Below are positions 15,955 to 24,015 of a DNA stretch of 64,000 bases, in pieces. Under the pieces are notes generated by a model, which worked only from the letters and a program-made list of their open reading frames with translations, was not told the DNA's origin and made no database searches. The position numbers and the translations under genes were made by a program. Each line of letters opens with the position of its first letter. The first letter of the stretch is position 1. Origin of the DNA: UBA4729 sp039931245 (GTDB lineage: Bacteria > Patescibacteriota > Saccharimonadia > Saccharimonadales > UBA4665); NCBI GenBank assembly GCA_039931245.1, contig JBDTSH010000017.1, forward strand, positions 1 through 64,000, read 5' to 3'.

Positions 15955-16682
15955 TAAGTCGCCTTCGGCTTCAAAAGTTGGCGGCCCAGGTCGAGCAGTC
16001 CCTGATACCAGGTTTTATTGGTTAACTTCAGGCTGGCCTCGACGGGCGTGCCGACCGAAAAGCGAAACTCATTAATGTCGGCGTGCGCCAAGCGGCCCTT
16101 AATAATAGTGTCGACCGAATTGCCGTTGCTGGCGACGGAAATGTTGTAGACCTGGGCGAGAACTTTACTGTTGTCGGGGAAGGTCACCGCCAAAGCGTTG
16201 CCCTTGGCAATGCGGGCGTAGTCCGGGGGTGTCAGCCGGTAGTGGCCGGCGACGTAGAGCGATCCAACGGTATTAATGGTCGCCAGTACCCCTCCGACCG
16301 GCGCGTAGGAGCCGGCCCGATAATTAATTTTTTGGATGACGCCATCATCACTCGCTTTAAAAACGATGTCGCCCGTCGTTTTATCGAGCGTGAAGGGCAG
16401 CGCCGCCGCCGTGGTGGTGTGGTCGGCGAGCGACGCCGTTAATTGGGGGCTCCGAATTTCAAACAAAACTTGTCCCTTAGACACGCGGTCCCCCTCTTCG
16501 ACCGGTTGCTTGACGACCAAGCCAGGATAGTCAGTGCCGACCGTCACGGCGTCGGCCCGCAATTCGGCTTTATAGGAATGGACCGTCGACATAGTGTTAT
16601 TGAGGTACAGCAGCAGACCGCCCACCAGCAGCAGCACGAAGACCAAACCCATCAAAAATTTCAAGCGACTCCACAAAGTCAC
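15954..16682 (-). CDS. HlyD-like membrane fusion protein of the polysaccharide operon
   Basis: A compact periplasmic-adaptor-like protein (242 aa). One N-terminal membrane segment (LMGLVFVLLLVGGLLLYL) is followed by the first half of a lipoyl/barrel-sandwich domain (PGLVVKQPVEEGDRVSKGQV) and, after a short linker, the second half (SDDGVIQKINYRAGSYAPVG). A beta-barrel-like end follows. The long coiled coil of pump adaptors is missing, and no PilZ domain is present. Its start lies within the stop of the synthase gene (ATGA) and its stop overlaps the GH81 start. In the alginate system the synthase Alg8 works with Alg44, which carries a similar domain, so a role in guiding the polymer across the envelope is inferred. 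Confidence 0.8.
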   Translation of the reverse strand: MTLWSRLKFLMGLVFVLLLVGGLLLYLNNTMSTVHSYKAELRADAVTVGTDYPGLVVKQPVEEGDRVSKGQVLFEIRSPQLTASLADHTTTAAALPFTLDKTTGDIVFKASDDGVIQKINYRAGSYAPVGGVLATINTVGSLYVAGHYRLTPPDYARIAKGNALAVTFPDNSKVLAQVYNISVASNGNSVDTIIKGRLAHADINEFRFSVGTPVEASLKLTNKTWYQGLLDLGRQLLKPKAT

Positions 16683-18334
16683 GCCGCTGGCCCCGTCCCA
16701 TTAGACACGAGCCGGGCGGCCCGACGATTGACTTTGCGCTGGGCGCGAAGCAGGTGGCCTTCGCGCCAGGCGACCACCGTAAAATAGCCAAAAACGACCG
16801 TGTTCAAGGCATTCCAGGCCACCGACACCGAATAGGAATCGGTATAGAGAGCCTTCCAGACGCCCACGGCCGTCGTCAATAATAAAAATAAGAAGATATA
16901 GACCTGCATGCGTACGTAATTAAAGGGCGAGTCATACGACACTTTATTAGTCGCCTGCCACGTCAAGTCTTTGCCGCGCAGGGCATTAAAAAAAGCTTTG
17001 ACATAAATCGGAAATGAAGCGTTGGCCAGCATGAGGGTTTTGAGCTTTAAGCCCCCCATGGTGTAGAAAGCCAGTAGCAACTGGAGGACATAAAAACCGC
17101 TATACATAAGGGCCCATTGCCAAAACGGAATGGCCACGTTGATGGGCGATAGGTTGAAGTAAATCTGCAGTGGGGGCAACAAGAGCAGCAACAAGACTGA
17201 AAAACCGACAAAATAGTAGGAGGTGGTGGCAAAGTATTGCAGGCGCTGGTCAATCGTCAGTTTTTTGGCGAATAACGGGTTGTGCCGCAAAAATATCTCA
17301 AAACTGCCGGTCGCCCAGCGCAGCTGCTGTTTGGAGTAAGCCTTGAGAGTTTCCGGGGTTTTACCGATGGCCAGCACCGTCGGGATATAGATCGACTCAT
17401 AGCCGTGTTCGTGCAATGTCAGCGACGTCCAGATGTCTTCGGACTTTGATTTATCGTACATGCCGCCGATCGCTTCGATGGCGGAGCGCCGAAAAACAAC
17501 GTTAGTCCCGACGCAAAAAGCCGAATTAAAACGGTTCTTGCCGGCTTGAATCAAGGAGTAAAAAACGTGTTGCATGAAACTGGCGGCCGTCGAAACAAAG
17601 TTATTCTGATTATCGTAGTACTGCGGCGTCTGGACGAACGCCAGCTTGTCGTTCTCAAAAAATGGCATCGTTTCGTACAGTATCGTCGGCTTGGCCACGA
17701 AATCGGCGTCCAGTATCAAAAAGAACTGGCCGTGACTTTGTTTGAGGGCGTAGTTGATGTTGCCGGCTTTGGCGCTTTCATTGAGGGGCCGACGCACATA
17801 TTGGACACCCAGCTTGGCGGCCAGGGCCTGCACCTCGTCGGATTTGCCGTCATCGAGAATATACGTCGTGTGCAACCCGTAGGCGTCGCGGGCCGCCCGG
17901 GCCGTGGCGGAAATCTCGTCGATTGGTTCACCGTAGACGGGGATAAAGATATCAACATCGACCGGCTGGTGATGGACGAACATTTGGACACTGCGGGCCA
18001 CTTTGGCGTCCTTTTTCTTGAGGATTTTGATGGCCGATTTGCCGAGGGGGGCATTGTACAGTCGATCTTGAGCGCGGTGATACTCATAATTACGCGGATT
18101 AAAGCGCCCGCTCAGTATCGTCCAGAAGGATAACAGTCCCTGCATGATGACAAACAGTTCGGCGCTCAGCGCTAAGCTATAGGGTAAAGGGTCACCGCGG
18201 TAAGCTGGCCGCAACAGAAAACTCATATAGACGAAGGCCCCCACGGTCGCGCAAGCCAGAATGAGCGTAACGGTGGGCGAAGTGAGCTGTTGTTCGATGC
18301 GGTTGGCCGCTGTTTGGACATCATCAGCGGCCAT
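16679..18334 (-). CDS. Processive GT2 polysaccharide synthase (cellulose/curdlan synthase-like)
   Basis: An inner-membrane glycosyltransferase (551 aa) predicted to build a beta-glycan from a sugar nucleotide and pass it through its own membrane channel. The cytoplasmic catalytic loop carries VDIFIPVYGEP, the first Asp in ILDDGKSDEV, DADF, FCVGTNVVFRR, the third Asp in KSEDIWTS, and QQLRW (the QxxRW processivity motif). About six to seven membrane segments flank the domain. No PilZ domain is present, so cyclic-di-GMP control is not expected from this protein. The coupled GH81 beta-1,3-glucanase makes a beta-1,3-glucan the best guess for the product; cellulose-type linkage is the alternative. 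A TATAAT box at 18386-18391 on this strand may be its promoter. Confidence 0.88.
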   Translation of the reverse strand: MAADDVQTAANRIEQQLTSPTVTLILACATVGAFVYMSFLLRPAYRGDPLPYSLALSAELFVIMQGLLSFWTILSGRFNPRNYEYHRAQDRLYNAPLGKSAIKILKKKDAKVARSVQMFVHHQPVDVDIFIPVYGEPIDEISATARAARDAYGLHTTYILDDGKSDEVQALAAKLGVQYVRRPLNESAKAGNINYALKQSHGQFFLILDADFVAKPTILYETMPFFENDKLAFVQTPQYYDNQNNFVSTAASFMQHVFYSLIQAGKNRFNSAFCVGTNVVFRRSAIEAIGGMYDKSKSEDIWTSLTLHEHGYESIYIPTVLAIGKTPETLKAYSKQQLRWATGSFEIFLRHNPLFAKKLTIDQRLQYFATTSYYFVGFSVLLLLLLPPLQIYFNLSPINVAIPFWQWALMYSGFYVLQLLLAFYTMGGLKLKTLMLANASFPIYVKAFFNALRGKDLTWQATNKVSYDSPFNYVRMQVYIFLFLLLTTAVGVWKALYTDSYSVSVAWNALNTVVFGYFTVVAWREGHLLRAQRKVNRRAARLVSNGTGPAA

Positions 18335-18546
18335 TAGGACATATTCTGGCTATAATTCACCCTTCATTTACCTTTTCTTAATCCTATTATACACGACGGC
18401 GGCGACCGGTGTTACTCATTTGTGACCCCCTGGGGCTATCCCCGCAGCCAGCGGGCTGTCGAGGTGACCAGGCCGCAGCGCACCACCGCACTGTGAGCCC
18501 GGTCACAGTCGGATGGTTACCTCCGCCTAAAGTGTTGTAATTAAGA
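18335..18546. other. Divergent intergenic region between the beta-glucan and alpha-glucan operons
   Basis: This gap holds a minus-strand -10 (TATAAT, 18386-18391) and a GC-rich part with small inverted repeats: CAGCC/GGCTG at about 18447-18460, and GTGACC (18464-18469) with GGTCAC about 30 bases later. These could be operator half-sites, but nothing identifies a regulator. No open reading frame of note is present. Confidence 0.4.
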
Positions 18547-18574
18547 TTGACAGCCCCGCCAGGCGTGCTATGAT
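18547..18574 (+). promoter_or_regulatory. Promoter P1 of the alpha-glucan operon
   Basis: TTGACA (18547-18552), 16 bases, TATGAT (18569-18574) with an extended TGC. It overlaps a potential ATG at 18570, arguing against that start for the glycosyltransferase. Confidence 0.7.
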
Positions 18575-18590
18575 TAAGAAGTTAATATGG

Positions 18591-18619
18591 TTGTGCTTTG
18601 GGGTAACGGGCGTTATACT
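18591..18619 (+). promoter_or_regulatory. Promoter P2 of the alpha-glucan operon
   Basis: TTGTGC (18591-18596), 17 bases, TATACT (18614-18619). It would give a leader of about 35 bases ending in AGAGG just before the start codons at 18660 and 18663. Confidence 0.5.
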
Positions 18620-18659
18620 AAGCATAAGAAAAATCAAATATAGGGCGACTAAAAAGAGG

Positions 18660-19868
18660 ATGATGAAAGTATTGATGTTAGGATGGGAATTACCACCCCA
18701 TAACAGTGGTGGCCTGGGGATTGCCTGCTACCAGATGTGTAAATCGCTCTCCAAAAAAGATATCGATATTGAGTTCGTCGTCCCCTATTCGGCCGATCAC
18801 GGCATCGACTTTATGAAAATTACCGCCGCCCAACCGCAAGGCGTGGCTAGCGTGACCCGCTCGGGTATCGCCTATGACAGTTATAAATACACCCTGACCG
18901 ACGGTTCGGAAAAGTGGCTCAACATCTATGACCAGCAGGAACTCTACGAGCACGCCGTCGCCCAGCTCGTCCAAACGACCGAATTCGATATTATCCACGC
19001 CCACGATTGGTTGACCTTTCGAGCCGCCCTCCGCGCCAAAGAGATCTCCCAATGCCCCATTGTCTTGCACGTCCACTCCGTCGAATCAGATCGCTCCGGC
19101 AGCCGGATCGGCAATCCCCTGGTCCACGACATCGAAGAAATCGCCCTGTTGGCCGCCGATCGAGTCATCGCTGTTAGCCAACACACCAAGAACTCGATTA
19201 TGCGCGACTATGGCGTCCCGGCTGACAAAATTGAAGTCGTTCATAACAGCATCGAACCCGGTGATATTACACCGCTCTGTCCGGACAATAGCTATCACTA
19301 CCTGGAGAGCCTGAAAGCCCAAGGGTGGCGGGTGGTGAGTAATATTGGCCGCTTGACCGTCCAAAAAGGCCTGCCCAACTTATTGAAAGCTGCCAAAATC
19401 GTCGTCGCCAAGCATCCCAAGACCATGTTCTTAATTGTCGGCAGCGGCGAGCAGTACTACGAGCTCCTCACTATGTCGGCCGCCTTGGGGATCGGTAAGA
19501 ATGTCCTGTTCGCCGATTTCCAACGGGGCAAGCGCTGGCGCGACGCCTACGCCATCGCCGATCTGTTCGTCATGCCCAGCGTATCAGAGCCGTTTGGGCT
19601 GACGCCGCTCGAGGCCATCGGCTACGGCACGCCGGCGCTAGTGACCTACCAGTCGGGCATCAGTGAAATCTTGAAGAACTGTTTGAAAGTCGACTTCTGG
19701 GATATCAACGAAATGGCCAACCAGATCACGTCGGTTGTCCAAAACGATGCCCTGCGTGACGTGCTGCACGCCAACGCCTACCAGGAATTTGCCCGCATGA
19801 GCTGGGATAATGCCAGCCACAAGATTGAAAAAATATACCAAGACCACCTAGTCGGAGCTACCTCATGA
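18660..19868 (+). CDS. GT4 glycosyltransferase, glycogen-synthase-like
   Basis: A GT-B fold glycosyltransferase (402 aa from ATG 18660; ATG 18663 is equally possible). It begins MKVLMLGWELPPHNSGGLG, the opening typical of starch/glycogen synthases and related GT4 enzymes, with the Gly-Gly loop that binds the nucleotide sugar. IHAHDWLTF lies in the middle and NIGRLTVQKGLPNLL starts the second domain. The C-terminal EX7E motif is EPFGLTPLE. Two promoters (18547-18619) lie inside the longer open frame that starts at 18570, so that start is rejected. It overlaps the GH57 gene by ATGA. The likely role is alpha-glucan synthesis; another glycan is possible, since GT4 specificity cannot be read directly. 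Confidence 0.85.
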   Translation: MMKVLMLGWELPPHNSGGLGIACYQMCKSLSKKDIDIEFVVPYSADHGIDFMKITAAQPQGVASVTRSGIAYDSYKYTLTDGSEKWLNIYDQQELYEHAVAQLVQTTEFDIIHAHDWLTFRAALRAKEISQCPIVLHVHSVESDRSGSRIGNPLVHDIEEIALLAADRVIAVSQHTKNSIMRDYGVPADKIEVVHNSIEPGDITPLCPDNSYHYLESLKAQGWRVVSNIGRLTVQKGLPNLLKAAKIVVAKHPKTMFLIVGSGEQYYELLTMSAALGIGKNVLFADFQRGKRWRDAYAIADLFVMPSVSEPFGLTPLEAIGYGTPALVTYQSGISEILKNCLKVDFWDINEMANQITSVVQNDALRDVLHANAYQEFARMSWDNASHKIEKIYQDHLVGATS

Positions 19869-21073
19869 GCAAAGCCATCGTTCTCTACCTGCACGTCCAC
19901 CAACCCTACCGCATCCGGCACTACACGATTTTCGACAGCGGTGTCGACCATAATTACTTCGATGCCAACTTCGATGACAAGACCAGTAACGAACGGATCC
20001 TGAAGAAAGTCGCCGAAAAATCATACCTGCCGACCAATGCCCGCCTGCTCGAGTTGCTCAAAGCTAACCCCGAGTTCAAAGTCAGCCTGAGTATCACCGG
20101 GACCGTCCTGGAGCAGTTAGAACGCTGGAGTCCCGAAGCCCTCGATTCCTTTAAAGCTCTTTGCGCCACCGGCCAAGTTGAAATTGTCGCCGAGACCTAT
20201 CACCACAGCCTGGCTTTCTTCTACTCACGGGCCGAATTTGAGATGCAAGTCGACATGCACAAACGTAAAGTCCAAGAGTTATTTGGGCAAACCCCCAAGG
20301 TTTTCCGTAACACCGAGCTCGCCTACAATAATGACGTCGCCAATTGGGCCGATAAAGCCGGCTACAAGGGTATTTTAGCCGAAGGTTGGGATCCAATCCT
20401 CGATTGGCGCAGCCCGAACTACGTCTACCGCCCGACCTACACCAACAACATCCGCCTGCTGATGAAGAACTACAAGTTGAGCGACGATATCGCTTTCCGT
20501 TTTGGCGATCAAAGCTGGTCCGAGTGGCCGCTGACGGCTGACAAGTTCGCCCACTGGCTGAGTGAAGATACCAAGGCCACCAATTTCAATCTATTCATGG
20601 ACTACGAAACGTTTGGCGAGCACCAATGGAGTGAATCGGGCATCTTTGACTTCCTGTCGCACCTGCCGGCCGAGTGGCTCAAGACCAAGGGTCACACCTT
20701 CATGACCGTCAGCGAGGTCATTGACGCCTATCAGCCGGTTGACCAAGTCGACGTCCCCCAGACGACCACCTGGGCCGATACCGAGCGGGACCTGAGCGCC
20801 TGGCTGGGCAACGCCCTCCAAACGACGGCCATCCACGCTCTCTATGACTTGCAGGATGACATCATCAAAACCGGTGATTTTAACCTGATCGAAGATTGGC
20901 GCCGGCTGCAGACCAGTGACCACTTCTACTACATGTGCACCAAGTACTTCAACGACGGTGATATCCACGCCTACTTTAGTCCCTACGACACCCCCTACGA
21001 AGCCTACATTAACTTCATGAACGCCTATCACGACCTGAAATATCGGCTCAGCAAAACGGGAATCTTAGTCTAA
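19865..21073 (+). CDS. GH57 family alpha-amylase-like glycoside hydrolase
   Basis: A GH57 enzyme (402 aa), a family of alpha-glucan amylases, transferases and branching enzymes with a seven-stranded barrel. The conserved motifs are HVHQP (residues 10-14), a nucleophile region FRNTELAY (Glu151) and an acid/base region MDYETFGEH (Asp246). There is no signal peptide, so it acts on internal glucan. It is translationally coupled to the GT4 gene (ATGA overlap) and followed by a GH15 gene after 32 bases. With them it forms a three-gene module that could make, trim and degrade a storage alpha-glucan. Whether it hydrolyses or transfers cannot be decided from sequence alone. Confidence 0.9.
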   Translation: MSKAIVLYLHVHQPYRIRHYTIFDSGVDHNYFDANFDDKTSNERILKKVAEKSYLPTNARLLELLKANPEFKVSLSITGTVLEQLERWSPEALDSFKALCATGQVEIVAETYHHSLAFFYSRAEFEMQVDMHKRKVQELFGQTPKVFRNTELAYNNDVANWADKAGYKGILAEGWDPILDWRSPNYVYRPTYTNNIRLLMKNYKLSDDIAFRFGDQSWSEWPLTADKFAHWLSEDTKATNFNLFMDYETFGEHQWSESGIFDFLSHLPAEWLKTKGHTFMTVSEVIDAYQPVDQVDVPQTTTWADTERDLSAWLGNALQTTAIHALYDLQDDIIKTGDFNLIEDWRRLQTSDHFYYMCTKYFNDGDIHAYFSPYDTPYEAYINFMNAYHDLKYRLSKTGILV

Positions 21074-21105
21074 ACATGACGGCGGCGGTGGGGAGTACGA
21101 CTTAA

Positions 21106-23031
21106 ATGGGACGGCCAGTCGTCTTAAGTAATGGTCAAATGTTTGTCGGCCTCGACGAGACCGGTTTGGTTCATGATTTCTATTACCCTTACGTCGGGCT
21201 CGAGAATCTGACCACTGCCCGCAGCAGTAAACACAAAATCGGTATTTGGGTCGCCGGTCAGTTTAGCTGGACCGACGACGGTAACTGGGATATTGCCCTG
21301 GACTTCGAAGCCGACGCCCTGATTAGCCGTATTACCATGCATTCCGCCGCCCTGAGTATCAGCCTGTTACTGCAAGATTACATCGACCCGACGACTAACG
21401 CTTTTATCCGCCACATTACCCTGACCAACGACGTCGAAGGCGACCGCGACATCCGGCTCTTTATGCATCAAGTATTCGAGATCTCCCGCTCCGGACGGGC
21501 CGATACCGCCATGTATGTCCCCGACGACCACTACTTGCTCGACTACAAAGGCCGCTACTGTCTGTCGATTGCCGGCAAATTCGCCAACGGGAAAGATTTT
21601 GACCAGTACGCCGTCGGCAACTACGCCATCGAAGGCAAAGCCGGCACCTTTATCGACGCCGAAGATGGTGAATTGTCTGAGAATGCCGTCGAACACGGCG
21701 GCGTCGATTCCGTTATCCGCTTTCAGGAGACGCTCGGTGGCCACCAGAGCACCGTCATCGACTACTGGGTGATCGCCACTAACAACCAGGCCGACGCCCA
21801 AAAAACTCACCTCAAATTCAAAGGTCAGGATATGGCACTGCGACTGGAACAGGCCCGGACCTTTTGGCAAGATTGGTTAGGGGAAACTGACGTCGATGTG
21901 CCGGTCGCCAATCAACGTACCCTGCAACACAGCCTGCTAGTCGTCAAAGCCCACTGCGATGAGCGCGGTTCGGTACTGGCCAGCGGCGATTCGAGCATCT
22001 TTAACTACGGCCGCGATTACTACTGTTACTGTTGGCCGCGCGACGCTGCCTACGCCATCTGGCCTCTTATCCGGCTCGGTCACTTTGAAGAAGCCAAGAA
22101 CTTCTTCGGTTTTGCCCGCGACACCGTCCATAAAGATGGCTACCTCATGCACAAGTATCAGCCCGACCGGGCAATCGGCAGCACCTGGCACCCCCTGGTC
22201 CACGGCCGGCGGAGTGAGCTGGCCATTCAAGAAGACGAGACGGCCAGCGTCATCTTTATGCTCGGCGAATATTACCAGGCCAGCCAGGATAAAATCCTGA
22301 TTGATTCGATGTATCATAGCTTTGTCGTGCCCGCCGCCAACTTTATGACGACCTTTATCGACGACGCCACCGGCCTGCCGCACGCCAGCTACGACTTGTG
22401 GGAAGAAAAGTTCCTAACCAGCACCTATAGTGTCAGTGTCACTATCGCCGGTTTGATGGCCGCCGCCAAACTCGCCCTATTAATGGAAGCCCCGGAAGAT
22501 GCCGCCCGCTGGAAACGAGCCGCCGATGACATGCGGGCCAACTTAGGCCGCCTCTACCACGCCGATGGCTACTTCGTTAAAGGCTTTCTACTGCAAGATG
22601 ATGGTTCGCTGGTCTACGACAATACCCTGGACATCTCCAGCCTCTACGGGCCGTATATGTACGCCGGCCTCAGTTTGGACGACGAACGGCTGGTCAGCAC
22701 CGCCCGGCGCGTCGAGGAACGTCTCCTCAATAGCAGCCCGAGTGGCGGCGTCCTGCGTTATGAGCACGATAATTACTTCCAGAGCAAGCCCGAGTACCTG
22801 GGTAACCCGTGGATCGTCACGACTCTGTGGCTGGCCCAGTACTACGCCAGCACCCACCGTGACGCCGATGCCCAAGCGCTTTTGCAGTGGGCCCTCGACC
22901 GCCAGTTGCCCAGTGGCATCTTAAGCGAACAATTCGACCCGGAAAGCGCCGCTCCGCTGGGCGTCACGCCGCTGGTATGGAGCCACGCCGAGATGATTAA
23001 CACCATCCTCGACCTCAACAGCAAACAATAA
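21106..23031 (+). CDS. GH15 family glucoamylase (glucan 1,4-alpha-glucosidase)
   Basis: A 641-residue GH15 enzyme that releases glucose or short sugars from alpha-glucan ends. An N-terminal beta-sandwich domain of about 260 residues is followed by the (alpha/alpha)6 barrel. Family blocks include YYCYCWPRDAAYAIWPLIR, the catalytic acid in AIQEDETASV, and YLGNPWIVTTLWLAQYY. The C-terminal LVWSHAEMI block is also present. There is no signal peptide, so it is cytoplasmic. GGGGAG lies about ten bases before the ATG. It is the third gene of the alpha-glucan operon. A hairpin lies just after it, but its U-run faces the opposite strand. Confidence 0.9.
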   Translation: MGRPVVLSNGQMFVGLDETGLVHDFYYPYVGLENLTTARSSKHKIGIWVAGQFSWTDDGNWDIALDFEADALISRITMHSAALSISLLLQDYIDPTTNAFIRHITLTNDVEGDRDIRLFMHQVFEISRSGRADTAMYVPDDHYLLDYKGRYCLSIAGKFANGKDFDQYAVGNYAIEGKAGTFIDAEDGELSENAVEHGGVDSVIRFQETLGGHQSTVIDYWVIATNNQADAQKTHLKFKGQDMALRLEQARTFWQDWLGETDVDVPVANQRTLQHSLLVVKAHCDERGSVLASGDSSIFNYGRDYYCYCWPRDAAYAIWPLIRLGHFEEAKNFFGFARDTVHKDGYLMHKYQPDRAIGSTWHPLVHGRRSELAIQEDETASVIFMLGEYYQASQDKILIDSMYHSFVVPAANFMTTFIDDATGLPHASYDLWEEKFLTSTYSVSVTIAGLMAAAKLALLMEAPEDAARWKRAADDMRANLGRLYHADGYFVKGFLLQDDGSLVYDNTLDISSLYGPYMYAGLSLDDERLVSTARRVEERLLNSSPSGGVLRYEHDNYFQSKPEYLGNPWIVTTLWLAQYYASTHRDADAQALLQWALDRQLPSGILSEQFDPESAAPLGVTPLVWSHAEMINTILDLNSKQ

Positions 23032-23055
23032 ACAATCAGACGATTTCGGACACAC

Positions 23056-23082
23056 TAAAAAAGGCACCTAGAAAGGTGCCTT
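23056..23082 (-). terminator. Rho-independent terminator of rpmG
   Basis: AAGGCACC (23061-23068) pairs with GGTGCCTT (23075-23082). Read on the minus strand, the stem is followed by TTTTTT, 20 bases after the rpmG stop. It may also stop plus-strand transcription from the GH15 gene, though without a good U-run. Confidence 0.8.
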
Positions 23083-23101
23083 AGCTATATTGGCAAGTCA
23101 G

Positions 23102-23305
23102 CTATTTTTTAGGTTTGACTTCGTTGCGGCCGAGACTCTTCTTGGTCTCGGTAAAAACGACGACCTTACGAAGCTTCGGGCTATACTTGCGTAAGCTTAG
23201 TTTTTCAGGGGTATTCATAGTATTTTTCGTCGTGTAGTAGCGCCGTTCGCCGCTTTCTTCACTGATCATTCCGATAATTTTGCGCTTTTCGCCTTTTTTG
23301 GCCAT
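23102..23305 (-). CDS. rpmG: 50S ribosomal protein L33, cysteine-free form
   Basis: L33 of the large subunit (67 aa). The body GERRYYTTKNTMNTPEKLSL followed by RKYSPKLRKVVVFTETK is clear. The zinc-binding cysteine pairs of the C+ form are absent. The start is ATG 23305 (MAKKGEKRKI); a start three codons earlier would add MYS and is not usual. It lies downstream of the tRNA array and the PspC remnant, as rpmG often sits near a Thr/Tyr/Gly tRNA cluster. It has its own terminator. Confidence 0.92.
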   Translation of the reverse strand: MAKKGEKRKIIGMISEESGERRYYTTKNTMNTPEKLSLRKYSPKLRKVVVFTETKKSLGRNEVKPKK

Positions 23306-23379
23306 AGAATACAAACCTTTTTCACTTAATCTTTAACTATCCTAACAGATATGATCCTTGATGTAAACAGCTGCGCCGT

Positions 23380-23450
23380 GGTAATCCACCGCCAGCCCGG
23401 GTTGTCCGACTGACACGGGCTGACCGAGGACATGGCCCAACGGGATTACC
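23380..23450. ncRNA. Possible structured RNA element of 71 bases
   Basis: GGTAATCC (23380-23387) pairs perfectly with GGATTACC (23443-23450). Inside, an 11-bp hairpin with a 3-base bulge forms from CAGCCCG and its partner, extended by TGTC/GACA around a 5-base loop. The 71-base size recalls a tRNA, but no T-arm or anticodon arm fits. The strand is unclear. On the plus strand it is followed by a hairpin and TTTTT; on the minus strand it lies in the rpmG leader. I do not recognise a riboswitch or SRP motif. Confidence 0.35.
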
Positions 23451-23455
23451 AAACA

Positions 23456-23484
23456 AAAATACCGACTGATCAGGCCGGTATTTA
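23456..23484 (-). terminator. Hairpin terminator between the PspC remnant and rpmG
   Basis: AATACCG (23458-23464) pairs with CGGTATT (23476-23482). On the minus strand the stem continues into TTTTTG. On the plus strand a weaker TTTTT occurs nearby, so it could act in both directions. Confidence 0.55.
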
Positions 23485-23575
23485 AGTTTTTCCTCTTGCA
23501 AGAAAAGAATTTTTAAGTGTATTTCTTTTGGATTTACGCTTAATACTGTAATAGTATGCTGCTTACGTTTACTTG

Positions 23576-23787
23576 TCAAGTACTTTTTTTCATATCGGTA
23601 TGCGGAGCTACCGGCACCACAAACCACAGGATAAGGTACGGCACAAACCCCGGCAGTCCTCCCGGTAATAACAGGATAAGAAAGCCGATCCGGACAATCA
23701 CTGGGTCAATGTCAAAATAGGCCGCCAGACCGCCGCAAACGCCGGCAATCAGCTTGTCGCTGGGAGATCGATACAGCTTTTGGTCAT
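23576..23787 (-). pseudogene. PspC-domain membrane protein gene with an early frameshift
   Basis: The minus strand encodes LYRSPSDKLIAGVCGGLAAY, then FDIDPVIVRIGFLILLLPGG and a second hydrophobic stretch ending PHTDMKKST, a typical PspC domain (about 68 residues). PspC proteins are small membrane proteins often linked to envelope stress. The frame has no normal start: an in-frame TAG precedes it. An ATG at 23785-23787 in another frame gives MTK, and one extra A in the AAAA run would join them as MTKKLYRSP, the usual beginning. The feature length (212 bases) is one short of whole codons. It is either a true one-base deletion or an assembly or homopolymer error. Confidence 0.75.
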
Positions 23788-23940
23788 ACTAATTCCCTTT
23801 TAAAGTCTACGTGTGAGTCTTATCATCAGTTTATAATAAAGCCGCTGCTTAAAAGTTAGCCCTTATACATCATAGAATTTATGCAATAAATAATATAAAA
23901 ATCTCTGCAGTGTCCTCTAGAGCTTGTTCCGATGAGCATA

Positions 23941-24015
23941 TGGAGCCACGATTGGGATTCGAACCCAAGACCTACGCCTTACCATGGCGTCGCTCTACCA
24001 CTGAGCTATCGCGGC
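23941..24015 (-). tRNA. tRNA-Thr(GGT)
   Basis: A 75-base cloverleaf with encoded CCA. The acceptor stem is GCCGCGA/TCGTGGC (one G-T pair), the D-arm GCTCAGTGGTAGAGC, and the anticodon stem ACGCC/GGCGT with loop ATGGTAA (anticodon GGT). The T-arm is TTGGGTTCGAATCCCAA. Its first 21 bases also encode the last six codons and the stop of the endonuclease gene upstream. Confidence 0.95.

Noticed and set aside
16679..18334. Cyclic-di-GMP control of the polysaccharide synthase
   Set aside because: No PilZ motif (RxxxR followed by DxSxxG) is present in the synthase or the fusion protein.
18570..18659. An N-terminal membrane segment on the GT4 protein from the ATG at 18570
   Set aside because: The -10 box of a good promoter (TATGAT, 18569-18574) covers that ATG, and a second promoter follows. 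The conserved family start is at 18660/18663.
23380..23450. A tRNA gene
   Set aside because: The length and outer stem fit, but there is no T-loop TTC, no D-arm and no anticodon arm on either strand.
23337..23627. Minus-strand open frame of 96 codons near rpmG
   Set aside because: It runs through terminator hairpins and the PspC coding region in a different frame, and has no family resemblance.
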